A DNA stretch of 64,000 nucleotides from CBDDFQ01 sp965227035 (GCA_965227035.1 OZ245724.1:930001-994000), one strand, 5' to 3'; counted from the first letter of the stretch, positions 34,789-43,831 are shown. Notes: generated by a model not told the origin, from the sequence alone. Translations and numbers: made by a program.

Positions 34789-35865
34789 TTAGACAGCGAA
34801 GATCTTGTTCATCTCTTCGGTCCACTTGCCGCGGTTCGCATTGATGTAGTTCCAGTCGGGAACGAACAGGCCGCGCTTGTCCATTTCTTCGACCGGGTAA
34901 GCCAGATACTTTTTCGTTTCTGCCGAGAATTCGATGCCCGATACCGGGGGCGATGTGAAGGCGAATTCGGACAGACCCTTTTGCACATCGGCTTCCAGCA
35001 TGCGGTTCATGAATGCCACTGCCACATCCTGGTTCGGACCGTTCTTGACCAGCACCTGGCAGTTCACGCCTGCGAAGCTGCCTTCCTTGGGGAAGCTCAT
35101 GGTCACCGGCACGCCCTTGGCGGTAGCGGGGTAGATGTACTTCGACAAGTCCATGAATCCGATATCGGCCTGGCCTTGTGCAATTTCGTTAGCGGCTTGC
35201 GGGCCGTTGTCAAAAATGTTCTGCACGTTCGGCTTGATGGCCGCAACCTTGTCCCACGATTTGTCGATTTCGTATTGAGCCTGCTGGAACGGCTTGCCGG
35301 TCTTGATGGCTGCAGCAACGATCAGGAAGAAAACCGAAGGCGTGTTTTTGGGCGTCACCAGCTTGATTTTTTCCTTGTACTTCGGATCCCAGAGTTCGGC
35401 GTAGCTTGCCGGGGGTTTAACACTGGTGTTGTGGAACAGGCTGGCAATCGAAATGCCGAGGGCGCTGCCGTAGCCGTCGTAGGTAAAGCGCGGGTACACC
35501 TTGGCGTATGCGGGCATCTTGTCTTTCGGCAAGGCTGAAATCAGGTCTTCGGTGCGGCACATCGGAATGGCAACGTCGTCGATGAACATGACCGAGAACT
35601 TCGGGTTGGCCTTGGTAGCGCGCATTTTCTGCACGTTGGCCAGCGTGAAGCCTTCTTCGGCAACCACTTTGCATTTGAAGTCCGATTCGAACTTCGGAAT
35701 GATGTTGCGACGCACGAACTCGCCCTGAGCGCCGCCCCAGATGCCGATGTTGATCGTCTTGTCCTGTGCCCATGCGTTGCGCATGAACACGATGGGCGAT
35801 GCGACGGTTGCCGCTGCGCCGACAGCGAGCTGGCCGAATTTGCGACGTGAAGTGGGTAGTGACAT
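34789..35865 (-). CDS. PotD-like ABC substrate-binding protein with Tat-type signal
   Basis: A 358-residue periplasmic binding protein. The leader (TSRRKFGQLAVGAAATV...AWAQ) carries a twin-arginine motif, then INIGIWGGAQGEFVRRNI opens the mature part. Later strands FSVMFIDDVAIPMCR and LGISIASLFHN fit the PotD/AfuA group of family 1-like binding proteins. The ribosome site is AAAGG. It delivers the ligand to the neighbouring permeases. The co-encoded racemase-fold enzyme suggests the ligand is an organic acid or amino-acid derivative, which is inference. Confidence 0.92.
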   Translation of the reverse strand: MSLPTSRRKFGQLAVGAAATVASPIVFMRNAWAQDKTINIGIWGGAQGEFVRRNIIPKFESDFKCKVVAEEGFTLANVQKMRATKANPKFSVMFIDDVAIPMCRTEDLISALPKDKMPAYAKVYPRFTYDGYGSALGISIASLFHNTSVKPPASYAELWDPKYKEKIKLVTPKNTPSVFFLIVAAAIKTGKPFQQAQYEIDKSWDKVAAIKPNVQNIFDNGPQAANEIAQGQADIGFMDLSKYIYPATAKGVPVTMSFPKEGSFAGVNCQVLVKNGPNQDVAVAFMNRMLEADVQKGLSEFAFTSPPVSGIEFSAETKKYLAYPVEEMDKRGLFVPDWNYINANRGKWTEEMNKIFAV

Positions 35866-35927
35866 GACAGACCTTTCAGAGCGGGGTGAGTGGTTGACTA
35901 AAAATGACTAGGTGGTGACGACGAAAA

Positions 35928-36722
35928 CTAGGTGGCCAGACGCGCAATGCTGATGCCGAATACTTTTTCGATCAGCAGTACGAGCAGCAGCGCAAACAAA
36001 ATCATGAGAGACGAAATCGCGGCAATCGACGGATCGAAAGACAACTCGATCTGGCTATGCAAATACAACGGAATAGGAAAGTGGTTCCCATCGGCAAGCC
36101 ACATCGAGATCGGGTAATCGTCGAAGGACACGATGAACGCGAACACCGATCCGGCCAGAACGCCCGGGCGCACCTGCGGCCAGATCACCTTGCGCGCGAC
36201 CGTCATGGGCGTGGCGCCGAGTACCGACGCTGCATCTTCCAGGCTGCGATTCACCAGCAGCAGACTGGCAGTGACAGCGCGAATGACGTAAGGCAGGCAG
36301 ATCACCATGTGCCCGACGATGAGCTGCAGAAACGTGGCATGCGATCCGAGCATCGAGAACACTTGAAGCAGCGCGACGCCGGTCACGATAAGCGGCACGA
36401 CCAGCGGAGACAGCACGAGTCCGAGCACGAGACCGCGTCCCGGTACCTGATAGCGAACTAGTGCGGCAGCAGCGGGAATGCCGATGACGAGAGAAAGAGC
36501 GGTGACCCAGGCTGCGAGCTGAATCGAAAACGAGAAACTCGCCTGCGCATCCGGATTCGTCAGCACCTTGGTGAACCACTTCAGAGTGAATCCACGCGGT
36601 GGAAACACGATGTTGGGCGTGTCCGAAATCGCCATCATCATGGGAACCAGCAGCGGCATGATCACGATCAGCAGGATGACGCCGATGAGTGACTTGAACC
36701 AGATGCTTGTCGTGTCGTTCAT
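35928..36722 (-). CDS. ABC transporter permease (PotC-like)
   Basis: A 264-residue inner-membrane permease with about six helices. The EAA-like loop that docks the ATPase is RSLEDAASVLGATPMTVARKVIWPQVRPG. It opens MNDTTSIWFKSLIGVILLIVIMPLL. Its ATG overlaps the stop of the upstream permease by four bases (ATGA), so the two are coupled. It is the second permease half of the polyamine-type importer. Confidence 0.92.
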   Translation of the reverse strand: MNDTTSIWFKSLIGVILLIVIMPLLVPMMMAISDTPNIVFPPRGFTLKWFTKVLTNPDAQASFSFSIQLAAWVTALSLVIGIPAAAALVRYQVPGRGLVLGLVLSPLVVPLIVTGVALLQVFSMLGSHATFLQLIVGHMVICLPYVIRAVTASLLLVNRSLEDAASVLGATPMTVARKVIWPQVRPGVLAGSVFAFIVSFDDYPISMWLADGNHFPIPLYLHSQIELSFDPSIAAISSLMILFALLLVLLIEKVFGISIARLAT

Positions 36723-37602
36723 CGCACACCCGCCGTCCAGCGCGAGAAGCGCCGCTGCAGAACCTGCAGGAATATCAGGTTGATCGCGAGCACCATCACG
36801 ATGAGCATTCCAGAAATCGCGGCGCCGAATGGCCAGTCGCTAAGCGAGACAACCTGCTGCTCGATGAGCGTGCCCAACAAAGGCGAGAAATTGCCACCGA
36901 GGATTTGCGGCATCACGTATGCGGCAGCGGTAAGCGAGAACACCAGCGATACGCCGACGGAGAGTCCGGGCAGGCTCAGCGGAAATAGGACCTTGAAAAA
37001 GGTCGCCATTCGCGAGGCGCCCGCTATGCGCGCGGCTTCTTCGAGCGAGCGGTCGACTCGGCCAATGGATGTCGCAAGCGGCATCACCATGAACGGCAGA
37101 TACACGTGCACGCAGGCGATGAGCACCGCCCACTCGGTATAGAGAAGCTGGGACGGGTTGTCTGCAATGCCTGTGGCCTTGATGACGTAGTTGAGTGCGC
37201 CGTTGCGACTCAGGATGGCGGACCAGCCGTAAGAACGTACGACCACGTTCACGAGCAGCGGGGCAACGACCGTGATCGTGACCAGGCGCGCCATGGATGG
37301 GCCGCCGCGTGCAATCGCCATCGCGAGCGGGTAGGAGACGAGCACCGAGATGACGCTTGCCATCGTGGCGAGCCGAACGGTGCGCCAGAGAATCTTCAGA
37401 TAGAGGTCGCCGGTGAACAGGCGGGTGTAGTTTTGTAGCGTCCATCGGGAACGCCAGCGCCATCGACGTTGTGCATCGTGACACTCAGAAGCAGCATCTT
37501 GCAGACCGGCCAGACGAACCAGACGAGCAGAAAAACAATGGCTGGCGCGAGCAGGAGCAAGCCTTGCATACGCTGTCTGTTGTCCTGACCGAAAGATGCC
37601 AT
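36719..37602 (-). pseudogene. ABC transporter permease (PotB-like), frameshifted
   Basis: The first permease gene is split over two frames. The N-terminal part (MASFGQDNRQRMQGLLLLAP...VWPVCKMLLLSVTMHN) runs in the frame that starts at 37602 and ends in VDGAGVPDG. The remainder, from WTLQNYTRLFTGDLYL to SRWTAGVR and including the EAA loop RSLEEAARIAGASRMATFFKVLFPLS, is in a different frame. The break lies at about 37440-37470 and needs a one-base insertion or two-base deletion to restore. All permease landmarks are present across the two parts, so the gene is either recently broken or contains a sequencing error. It is the promoter-proximal gene of the importer operon. Confidence 0.82.
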
Positions 37603-37664
37603 GGACTGTGCGCATGCAGATTCCATGCCAGCGCCGAACTTCGCTACATGCAATGCATTTAAAG

Positions 37665-37675
37665 ATTGTATGCAA
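37665..37675. promoter_or_regulatory. ATYGTATRCAA site upstream of ABC operon
   Basis: ATTGTATGCAA within GATTGTATGCAATC, a near-palindrome with 5-bp arms, 63 bases upstream of the permease start. It is one of three matching copies at the two transporter operons. Its look recalls GntR/FadR-type operators. Confidence 0.4.
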
Positions 37676-37788
37676 TCCTGTTCGCGCATTTTTTGCGACC
37701 GAATCGTGCGTGATGCGGTGGCCGCGACGCAGGAAGGTGCATATCGTCCAAATGAGTGCGCACCCAAATTCGCAAAAGCGCTCTATCG

Positions 37789-37799
37789 ATCGTATGCAA
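37789..37799. promoter_or_regulatory. ATYGTATRCAA site, second copy
   Basis: ATCGTATGCAA lies between the start of the ABC operon and the dctM terminator. It differs from the copy at 37665 at one position. Confidence 0.35.
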
Positions 37800-37836
37800 T
37801 TTTTCGGGGCCGTCCGATGGCGTCGACGCCAATGAA

Positions 37837-37860
37837 AAAAGGCTGCCGAAGCAGCCTTTT
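37837..37860 (-). terminator. Rho-independent terminator after dctM
   Basis: Stem AAAAGGCTGC / GCAGCCTTTT with a CGAA loop, followed on the minus strand by a T-run of six. It lies 22 bases after the dctM stop and ends the dctQM transcript before the ABC operon begins. Confidence 0.85.
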
Positions 37861-37882
37861 GTCAGCGATTGGATCGCGCAGG

Positions 37883-39199
37883 TCAACCTTGCGTCGCGGT
37901 CGCATTCGGAAGCCAGGAGACGATGGCCGGGAAGAACCATATGAGCGCAACCAGCAGCAGCATCGCAAAAAGGAATGGCATCACGCCGTAGATGACGTCG
38001 ATGATGTTGCCCTCGCCGCGCACGCCTTGAACAACATAGAGGTTCATACCGACCGGCGGCGTGATCAGTGCCAGCTCGGCCATGATCACGAGGAAGATGC
38101 CGAACCAGACAGGATCGATCCCCAGCGCGGTGGTAATCGGGAAAATGATCGGGATCGTGCCGACGATCATGGCGAGTGCATCCAGAAAGCATCCGAGGAT
38201 GAGATACAGGATGGTCAGCACGATGATGATCTGACCCGGCGATGCGTTCAGTCCGGTGACGAAACGGGTTAGCAAGTCGGGCACGCCCATGATGCCGAGC
38301 ACGAAGTTCAGATAGAAGGCAGCGGCTGCAATCAGGATGATCATCGCGGTAATGCTCATGGTCGTGATGAACGACTCGTGCAGCATCTTGACGTTGACCC
38401 GCCCATAAAACAGACACAGCAGGAACGACAGCACGACACCCAGCGCTGCCGATTCGGTAGGCGTCGCCCAGCCCGCGTAGATGCTTCCCATGACCAGCAG
38501 GATGACCGAGACCGGCGGGACCAGATCGAGCAGGCGACGCAGCTTGTCCTTCAATGGCGTTGACGGCTCGGGCGATCCTGCAAGGCTCGGCTTCCACAGG
38601 CACGCGACGGCCACGATGGCCATAAACAGCACGGTGAGCAACAGGCCAGGCACCACGCCTGCCGCGTACAGCTTGCCGACCGAGGTGTTGGTCATGGCGC
38701 CGTAGATGATCATGTTGATCGATGGCGGAATCAGGATGCCCAGCGTCGCGCCTGCGGCAATGGTGCCGAGCACCAGTCTTGCGTTGTAGCCGCGCGATTT
38801 GAAAGCGGGCAGCGCAACCGTGCCGATGGTGGCGGCCGTAGCGACGGACGATCCCGACACCGCAGCGAACAACGCAGACGCGCCGATGTTCGAGTGAAGC
38901 AATCCGCCAGGCAGCGGCGACAGCCAGTCGGAAAGCGACTTGTACATGCGATCGGTGAAGCCGCCTCGAACCAGAAATTCACCCAGCAGGATGAATAGCG
39001 GAATCGACACCAGGACCGAGTTGTTGCTCGCGCCCCAGAACTGGGTGCCGTATTCGAAGGTTGCGGGTAGACCCAGATAAATCAGCGCGCCTGCAATGCT
39101 CAGAAAGAACATGACGAAGGCGACGTGCAGGCCGAGGCTCATCAACACGATGAGCAGGATGAAGCCGATGAGAATGGCCGAGAGTGATGTGCCGCCCAT
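37883..39199 (-). CDS. dctM: TRAP transporter large permease (DctM)
   Basis: A 438-residue membrane protein with about twelve helices, the usual DctM length. Landmarks are IPLFILLGEFLVRGG, SGSSVATAATIGTVALPAFKSRGYN and LITPPVGMNLYVVQGV. It forms the sodium-driven channel of a TRAP importer for organic acids. It starts two bases after the dctQ stop. No DctP binding protein lies nearby in this window. The ligand is not known. Confidence 0.94.
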   Translation of the reverse strand: MGGTSLSAILIGFILLIVLMSLGLHVAFVMFFLSIAGALIYLGLPATFEYGTQFWGASNNSVLVSIPLFILLGEFLVRGGFTDRMYKSLSDWLSPLPGGLLHSNIGASALFAAVSGSSVATAATIGTVALPAFKSRGYNARLVLGTIAAGATLGILIPPSINMIIYGAMTNTSVGKLYAAGVVPGLLLTVLFMAIVAVACLWKPSLAGSPEPSTPLKDKLRRLLDLVPPVSVILLVMGSIYAGWATPTESAALGVVLSFLLCLFYGRVNVKMLHESFITTMSITAMIILIAAAAFYLNFVLGIMGVPDLLTRFVTGLNASPGQIIIVLTILYLILGCFLDALAMIVGTIPIIFPITTALGIDPVWFGIFLVIMAELALITPPVGMNLYVVQGVRGEGNIIDVIYGVMPFLFAMLLLVALIWFFPAIVSWLPNATATQG

Positions 39200-39201
39200 G
39201 A

Positions 39202-39828
39202 TCAGATGCCTCCAGTCGTGACTGCAGGTGGGGCGTCGACCGCAGCCGTGCCGCGCTTCTTGAGCTCGGCGAGTTCCGCTTCGAGTTCTTCCTGCGCGCT
39301 AACCGGGCCATACCAGGCGTTCAGCTCGGGTCTGCCCTTGATCAGCAGATAGATCGCGTGGACTGCGTAAACGAGAGACAGCGCCGCGAGCAGGAACATG
39401 CCCGAAAGCCATGCGAGTTGGGGGATCCACAAGGGCTGTTCAAGATTGGTCGCCATCGACTGGAATTCGACGGTTTCCTTCAACACGTACACGCCACGCC
39501 ACGCCGCGTAAACAGCGAATATGGAAAAGCAAACCATGGCCAGCGTATTGAGAAAGCGTTGCACCTTGCGCGGGAACATCACCAGGAACACGTCGACACG
39601 GGTATGGCTTCGTTGAGTTAGCGCGTAGCAGGCCCCGATCGCAGCGCTCACAGCCAGAATGAATCCGCCGAGTTCGTCGATCCCTTTGAACGAGACATTG
39701 AAGAATTTGCGACCGAGAATCTCGACGGTCAGCGCGATGGAATAGGCAAAGATCGCCCAACCGCTCACGATCGTGATGAACCGTACGACGGGGCTGATCG
39801 CGCGGTTGACGGGGTTCGAATTGGTCAT
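39202..39828 (-). CDS. dctQ: TRAP transporter small permease (DctQ)
   Basis: A 208-residue membrane protein with four helices. The family block EILGRKFFNVSFKGIDELGGFILA and the segment TRVDVFLVMFPRKVQRFLN are typical of DctQ. ATG 39828 is preferred over the longer frame from 39882. It precedes dctM. A C-terminal cytoplasmic tail rich in Glu and Ala (EELEAELAELKKRG) is longer than in many members. Confidence 0.92.
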   Translation of the reverse strand: MTNSNPVNRAISPVVRFITIVSGWAIFAYSIALTVEILGRKFFNVSFKGIDELGGFILAVSAAIGACYALTQRSHTRVDVFLVMFPRKVQRFLNTLAMVCFSIFAVYAAWRGVYVLKETVEFQSMATNLEQPLWIPQLAWLSGMFLLAALSLVYAVHAIYLLIKGRPELNAWYGPVSAQEELEAELAELKKRGTAAVDAPPAVTTGGI

Positions 39829-39893
39829 GCTTCGGTGGTCTCCGGGGTTGTTCCAGAGGCGTCCACGCAAATACCGTGCCAAAAGCGATAACT

Positions 39894-39904
39894 TTGTATA
39901 CGAT
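39894..39904. promoter_or_regulatory. ATYGTATRCAA site upstream of dctQM
   Basis: On the minus strand this reads ATCGTATACAA, 66 bases upstream of the dctQ start. It matches the copies at 37665 and 37789 at all or all but two positions, so both transporter operons may answer to one regulator. Confidence 0.4.
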
Positions 39905-40086
39905 TTTTGTCCGCGTGGACAAGGTGACTGCGTCCGGATCTATGCGTTGCCAGGTTCACGGATTCGGGGATTCCCTATGAAAGCCGCTAAGATTTCAGCC
40001 ATTGCTGGCCTGAGCTCTGCAGTCATTGGCGGCATCGCAACACACGCCACCGCAGTCACCCCTTCTGAACGAAAACTGTCCTCTCC

Positions 40087-40545
40087 GTGACCCATCCCGA
40101 AAAATCATCCGTACCCATCGTTCCCGCCGACGCGAAGCCGACCATGTCGATCTACGTCGGCTTCAAGCATTGCGATCCCGCCGGCATCGTGTTCTATCCG
40201 AAGTACGTCGAGATGCTCAACGACGTGGTCGAGCACTGGTTCAAGCATGGCATCGGGGTCGACTTCGCCCAACTTCACATCGAGCGTCGCACCGGCATGC
40301 CGATCGTGAGCCTGGAATGCCAGTTCAAGAAAACCAGCACCTTGAGCGAGACCATCGATGCCTACCTAGTGGTGAACGCGCTGGGCCGCAGCTCGGTCAA
40401 ACTCACCATCACGGTGACCAAGGGCGACGACAAAAGCGAAGTGCGTTTTTATTCGCACATCACCCTCGTTTGCATGGATATCGCGGCCAAGAAAGCAATG
40501 TCGCTGCCCGACGATATTCGCCTTGGCATGGAGAGATTTCTGTAG
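40087..40545 (+). CDS. Acyl-CoA thioesterase (4-hydroxybenzoyl-CoA thioesterase/YbgC family)
   Basis: A 152-residue hot-dog-fold thioesterase. The catalytic Asp30 sits in HCDPAGIVFYPKYVEMLND, the signature of the 4-hydroxybenzoyl-CoA thioesterase group, and the long helix EHWFKHGIGVDFAQLH follows. It starts at GTG 40087. It hydrolyses acyl- or aroyl-CoA thioesters in the cytoplasm. It is divergent from dctQM and upstream of the chemosensory operon, with which it need not be linked. Confidence 0.9.
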   Translation: MTHPEKSSVPIVPADAKPTMSIYVGFKHCDPAGIVFYPKYVEMLNDVVEHWFKHGIGVDFAQLHIERRTGMPIVSLECQFKKTSTLSETIDAYLVVNALGRSSVKLTITVTKGDDKSEVRFYSHITLVCMDIAAKKAMSLPDDIRLGMERFL

Positions 40546-40775
40546 TTTGTGACGCGCTAGACACCTGCGCGCGTTTGGATGCAATACGAAAGCTTCAAAG
40601 TTTGCGCATTCTCTTAAACCTGAATTTCGATTGAAATCCGCGCGTCGTTCTTCTGTAGGGGAATCGCACCTGCGCGCGACCGGTTACCAGACAGCCTTAA
40701 TAGGTTAACTCCTACAAGATTCAAGTGGCGCAAGTGGTCGCAACGGGCTTTAATGAAATCCTGAAAGGTGGATTT

Positions 40776-41252
40776 ATGCCTGGACTTGAAAGTACGCGAC
40801 GGTTGTTTTCGTTTCGTGATTCGATGGGGTCGCAAGGCGAAATGCGTGACCCAAACAGGTACTTTTCAACTAACTCGGACGTACAGGAATACTTTGCACT
40901 ACTTGCTGCAAACCCTGATCCCGACGACGAGATCTCCGATCGACTCGATTCGCTGTTCCGCAAAATCCTGCGAGCAGTCCGCTCACGAAAACTCCAGCTC
41001 GACTATGCACCGCCCATCGATGGGCGCGTGACCCTGCCCGAAGGCGAGGGGCTCGATTACCTCCAGGCGGTTCTTTTCTGGTGCGCCCATCTCGAGGCGA
41101 CGATTCCTAGACTGGTCGAGGCGCATGCCCGGGCGGGCGACGGTGCGACCGCAGCAGCAGTCAGGGAGATGCTGGACAAAATTGCCGAGGAAGATGAAGT
41201 CTCCAGAACCGATACCCACATATTCGGAGGGCGGCCACCTGAAGGACGTTGA
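40776..41252 (+). CDS. Unknown first gene of chemosensory operon
   Basis: A 158-residue soluble protein that I do not recognise. ATG 40776 is favoured because AAAGGTGG lies at the right distance; a GTG at 40725 would extend it. The sequence is largely helical, with an acidic middle (NPDPDDEISDRLDSLFRKIL) and a C-terminal helix EMLDKIAEEDEVS. No membrane helix, Cys cluster or known motif is seen. It overlaps the CheW gene that follows by 59 bases, so it belongs to the operon. It may be an adaptor or a regulator of the array. Confidence 0.75.
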   Translation: MPGLESTRRLFSFRDSMGSQGEMRDPNRYFSTNSDVQEYFALLAANPDPDDEISDRLDSLFRKILRAVRSRKLQLDYAPPIDGRVTLPEGEGLDYLQAVLFWCAHLEATIPRLVEAHARAGDGATAAAVREMLDKIAEEDEVSRTDTHIFGGRPPEGR

Positions 41253-41745
41253 TCGTGATCTTTTGCTTCTGGTATTCGCGGTGGGTGGCCGGCGTCTGGC
41301 GGTTCATCTCGCGCGGACCAGACACGTCCTTCTCGCGGTAGAAATCACCGCGCTTCCCGGTGCTCCCGAACATGTTCGGGGAGTCGTGGATGTTCACGGC
41401 GAAATCATGGCGGTCATCGACATGCATGGGTTGTTGGGTGAGAGTTCGAAGACCCTAAGCCTGTCCGATCACTTTGTGATTGTCGAAACAGGAACTCGTA
41501 CCGTTGCGTTGCTGGTGGACGAAATAGTCGGTGTTCGCGTCGGTGCCGATTCACGAGTTGAATCGGTAGGCGGTATCGGCTCCGATGGCGACCGTTTCGA
41601 AGCGATCGCGCGTCTGGACGATTCGCTGACACTCATACACGACGTCGAGAAATTTCTTTCCGGGGCCGAGGCATTGCAGCTCGACCGTGCATTGGCGGAT
41701 GCCGACGCCGCAGCCCGGTCCGTGCATTCCGACGCTCCTGCATGA
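41194..41745 (+). CDS. cheW: CheW-type coupling protein (first)
   Basis: A 183-residue CheW-domain protein. Core strands are LLLVFAVGGRRLAVHLARTRHVLL, then ALPGAPEHVRGVVDVHGEIMAVIDMHGLLG and TRTVALLVDEIVGV. ATG 41194 lies inside the preceding gene, and the CheW domain starts about 20 residues in. CheW links receptor to CheA in the signalling array, as WspB does in the Wsp system. Its stop overlaps the CheR ATG by four bases. Confidence 0.88.
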   Translation: MKSPEPIPTYSEGGHLKDVDRDLLLLVFAVGGRRLAVHLARTRHVLLAVEITALPGAPEHVRGVVDVHGEIMAVIDMHGLLGESSKTLSLSDHFVIVETGTRTVALLVDEIVGVRVGADSRVESVGGIGSDGDRFEAIARLDDSLTLIHDVEKFLSGAEALQLDRALADADAAARSVHSDAPA

Positions 41746-43247
41746 ACGCCCAGAAGAGCCACGACATGACCATCGATGTCGAAGCCACCGACCGATCCAG
41801 CCGACCCGGTGGCGATGCGTCTCTGGCTTGGGCGGCTCTTGCCAAGTTCGTACTCGGTAGTCTGGGACTTTTTTATCCCCCATCCCGGATGAACGATCTG
41901 CGACGGAATTTTGCGAAGGCGAGCATCGAGCTGGGCTACGCCGACGAATTTGCGTGCATGCGGTGGATAGTCGCCCCCGCGCGAACCCAGGTCGAGTTGC
42001 GCTCGATCACGCAGGTGCTGGCCCGGCATTTGACGATCGGCGAGACCTACTTCCTGCGCGATCGTGCAGCTCTCGACGCCTTCGAATCTTCGATTCTTCC
42101 GAAACTGATCCACGAGCGTCGAGTGTCGGGAAACTTGCGTTTGAGGCTATGGTGCGCGGCCTGTTGTACGGGTGAGGAGGCGTACACCCTGGCGGTGATG
42201 ATCCATCGGCTGCTTCCCGACATTGCAAAGTGGCAGATCACTATTACCGCGACCGATTTGAACTTGAATTTCCTCCAGAAAGCTCGCGAGGCGGTGTACG
42301 GCGAGTGGTCGTTCCGAGACGCGCCTGTCTGGCTGAAAAGCAACTATTTCAAACGACTCGACGATGGTCGTTATCGCGTCGTCGAAGAGATACGTCGCAT
42401 GGTCGATTTCGTCCAGCTCAACCTGGTCGATGCCCAGTCCATTTCTATGCCCGGCGCCATAAGAGGCGAAATCCTGTCGATGGACATCGTCTTCTGCCGA
42501 AACGTGCTGATGTACTTCGACGCTGCAAACGTGAACAAAGCGGTAGGCCTTATCGAGAAAAGTTTGGTCTCCAACGGATGGTTGGCGGTCGGTCCGGGGG
42601 AGACAGCTTCGATAGCTCACCCCAGTTTCGATCCGGTTTCGTTTCCCGGCGCGGTGCTCCTCAGGAAGAAGTCCTTGGCCCACGCACACGCCCACGCCCA
42701 TGCACACACCAACGCTCGCGCCCGCAACGCGCTCGAGCCCGCACAGCCGGTCGGCGCCGTAGCCCTGGATGTTTCGGCACTCGATGCAGCGGTTGCTGCT
42801 CCGGGCGCCTCGGTGCCGGACGCAGAGTCCGTGCGTCTCGAAGCGGCGGTCGAGTTCGACAAGCGAATTCGCCGATTCGTAGCGCAAGGACAGGCCAACG
42901 ACGCGCTGGCCGAATGCGATCGCTGGCTGGCGGCCGACAAGCTGAACGCGGCTGCGCACTATCTGCGCGGCGCACTTCTCATGGAGCGGTCCGATCATGG
43001 GCCGGCGCACGAGTCGTTGCAGCGCGCAGCGTATCTGGACCCCGACTACATCCTTGCGCACATCGGTATGGGCCACGAGGCCTTGCGCCGACGCGAGACC
43101 GAGCGTGCGGTCAAGCATTTCACCAATGCGCATCGCCTGCTTGCGGACTGCGCAAGAGACGAGCCGATTCCCGGAGGAGACGGCCTGACTGCAGAACAGG
43201 TCGCTGCCAGTCTGCGACTCATCCTCAGGAAGGAGAACGTGCGATGA
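41742..43247 (+). CDS. cheR: CheR-type receptor methyltransferase with C-terminal TPR (WspC-like)
   Basis: A 501-residue protein. Residues about 30-290 are the CheR methyltransferase, with LRLRLWCAACCTGEEAYTLA (SAM-binding), ITITATDLNLNFLQKAR and MDIVFCRNVLMYFD. A linker with a striking His-Ala run (five HA units at AHAHAHAHAH) is followed by TPR-like repeats (NDALAECDRWLAADKLNAA, HESLQRAAYLDPDYILA). This CheR-TPR order is that of WspC. It methylates Glu residues of the receptor. It overlaps CheW genes on both sides by four bases. Confidence 0.93.
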   Translation: MNAQKSHDMTIDVEATDRSSRPGGDASLAWAALAKFVLGSLGLFYPPSRMNDLRRNFAKASIELGYADEFACMRWIVAPARTQVELRSITQVLARHLTIGETYFLRDRAALDAFESSILPKLIHERRVSGNLRLRLWCAACCTGEEAYTLAVMIHRLLPDIAKWQITITATDLNLNFLQKAREAVYGEWSFRDAPVWLKSNYFKRLDDGRYRVVEEIRRMVDFVQLNLVDAQSISMPGAIRGEILSMDIVFCRNVLMYFDAANVNKAVGLIEKSLVSNGWLAVGPGETASIAHPSFDPVSFPGAVLLRKKSLAHAHAHAHAHTNARARNALEPAQPVGAVALDVSALDAAVAAPGASVPDAESVRLEAAVEFDKRIRRFVAQGQANDALAECDRWLAADKLNAAAHYLRGALLMERSDHGPAHESLQRAAYLDPDYILAHIGMGHEALRRRETERAVKHFTNAHRLLADCARDEPIPGGDGLTAEQVAASLRLILRKENVR

Positions 43248-43831
43248 ACCCCCGCAACGAATCTTCTCTACCGCTCCAACCGGATCGCGAGACCCTCGAG
43301 ACGTTGCGCAAGCGTGCTATTGCCCTGGCATCGAAAGATGGCGCGGCCGGCGCCGTGGGGGCCAGCGGGTCCGCCGCCGAAACTCAAGCTGTGGAAATGT
43401 TGGAGTTTCGTCTTGCGAACGAGCGATATGCGGTGGAAACCCGCCTTGTGCGTGCCGTGTACCCGTTGAAGAATCTAACGGCAATACCCTGTACACCCGA
43501 TTTCGTGCGGGGGGTCGTCAACTTGCGAGGCCAGATCACGACGGTCATCAGCCTCGAGCATTTCTTCAATTTGCCCGAGCAGGGTCTGACCGATCTGCAT
43601 CGAATCGTGCTGGTTGGAAACGACGAGATGGAATTAGGGCTGCTGGCCGACGTGAGCGTAGGCGTGGTGCAAGTGGACATGGCGAGTATTCAGAGAGATT
43701 TGCAGAACCTCGCCGCGTGGGGCGGTAAGTACGTGCAGGGCGTCACGCAGGACGGCTTGATCGTTCTCGACATGGACGGAATCCTTTCGGATCCGGGCTT
43801 GCTGGTGAATGAAGAGGTAGGTTCCCGATGA
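43244..43831 (+). CDS. cheW: CheW-type coupling protein (second, WspD-like)
   Basis: A 195-residue CheW-domain protein. After a 45-residue variable head come EMLEFRLANERYAVETRLVRAVYP, then IPCTPDFVRGVVNLRGQITTVI and MELGLLADVSVGV. ATG 43244 has AGGAGAA upstream and overlaps the CheR stop. The frame upstream is an artefact of the CheR gene. Two CheW proteins flanking CheR are typical of Wsp-type clusters. Confidence 0.9.
   Translation: MNPRNESSLPLQPDRETLETLRKRAIALASKDGAAGAVGASGSAAETQAVEMLEFRLANERYAVETRLVRAVYPLKNLTAIPCTPDFVRGVVNLRGQITTVISLEHFFNLPEQGLTDLHRIVLVGNDEMELGLLADVSVGVVQVDMASIQRDLQNLAAWGGKYVQGVTQDGLIVLDMDGILSDPGLLVNEEVGSR

Noticed and set aside
39977..40090. 37-residue ORF with a hydrophobic start
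   Set aside because: No ribosome site and no conserved feature. It overlaps the thioesterase start and is too short to support.
40720..40745. Sigma-54 promoter before the chemosensory operon
   Set aside because: TGGC and GC elements are present but the spacing is 11 bases instead of the required 10.
42230..43243. Upstream extension of the second CheW frame
   Set aside because: It lies within the CheR gene in another frame. AGGAGAA and ATG 43244 mark the real CheW start.
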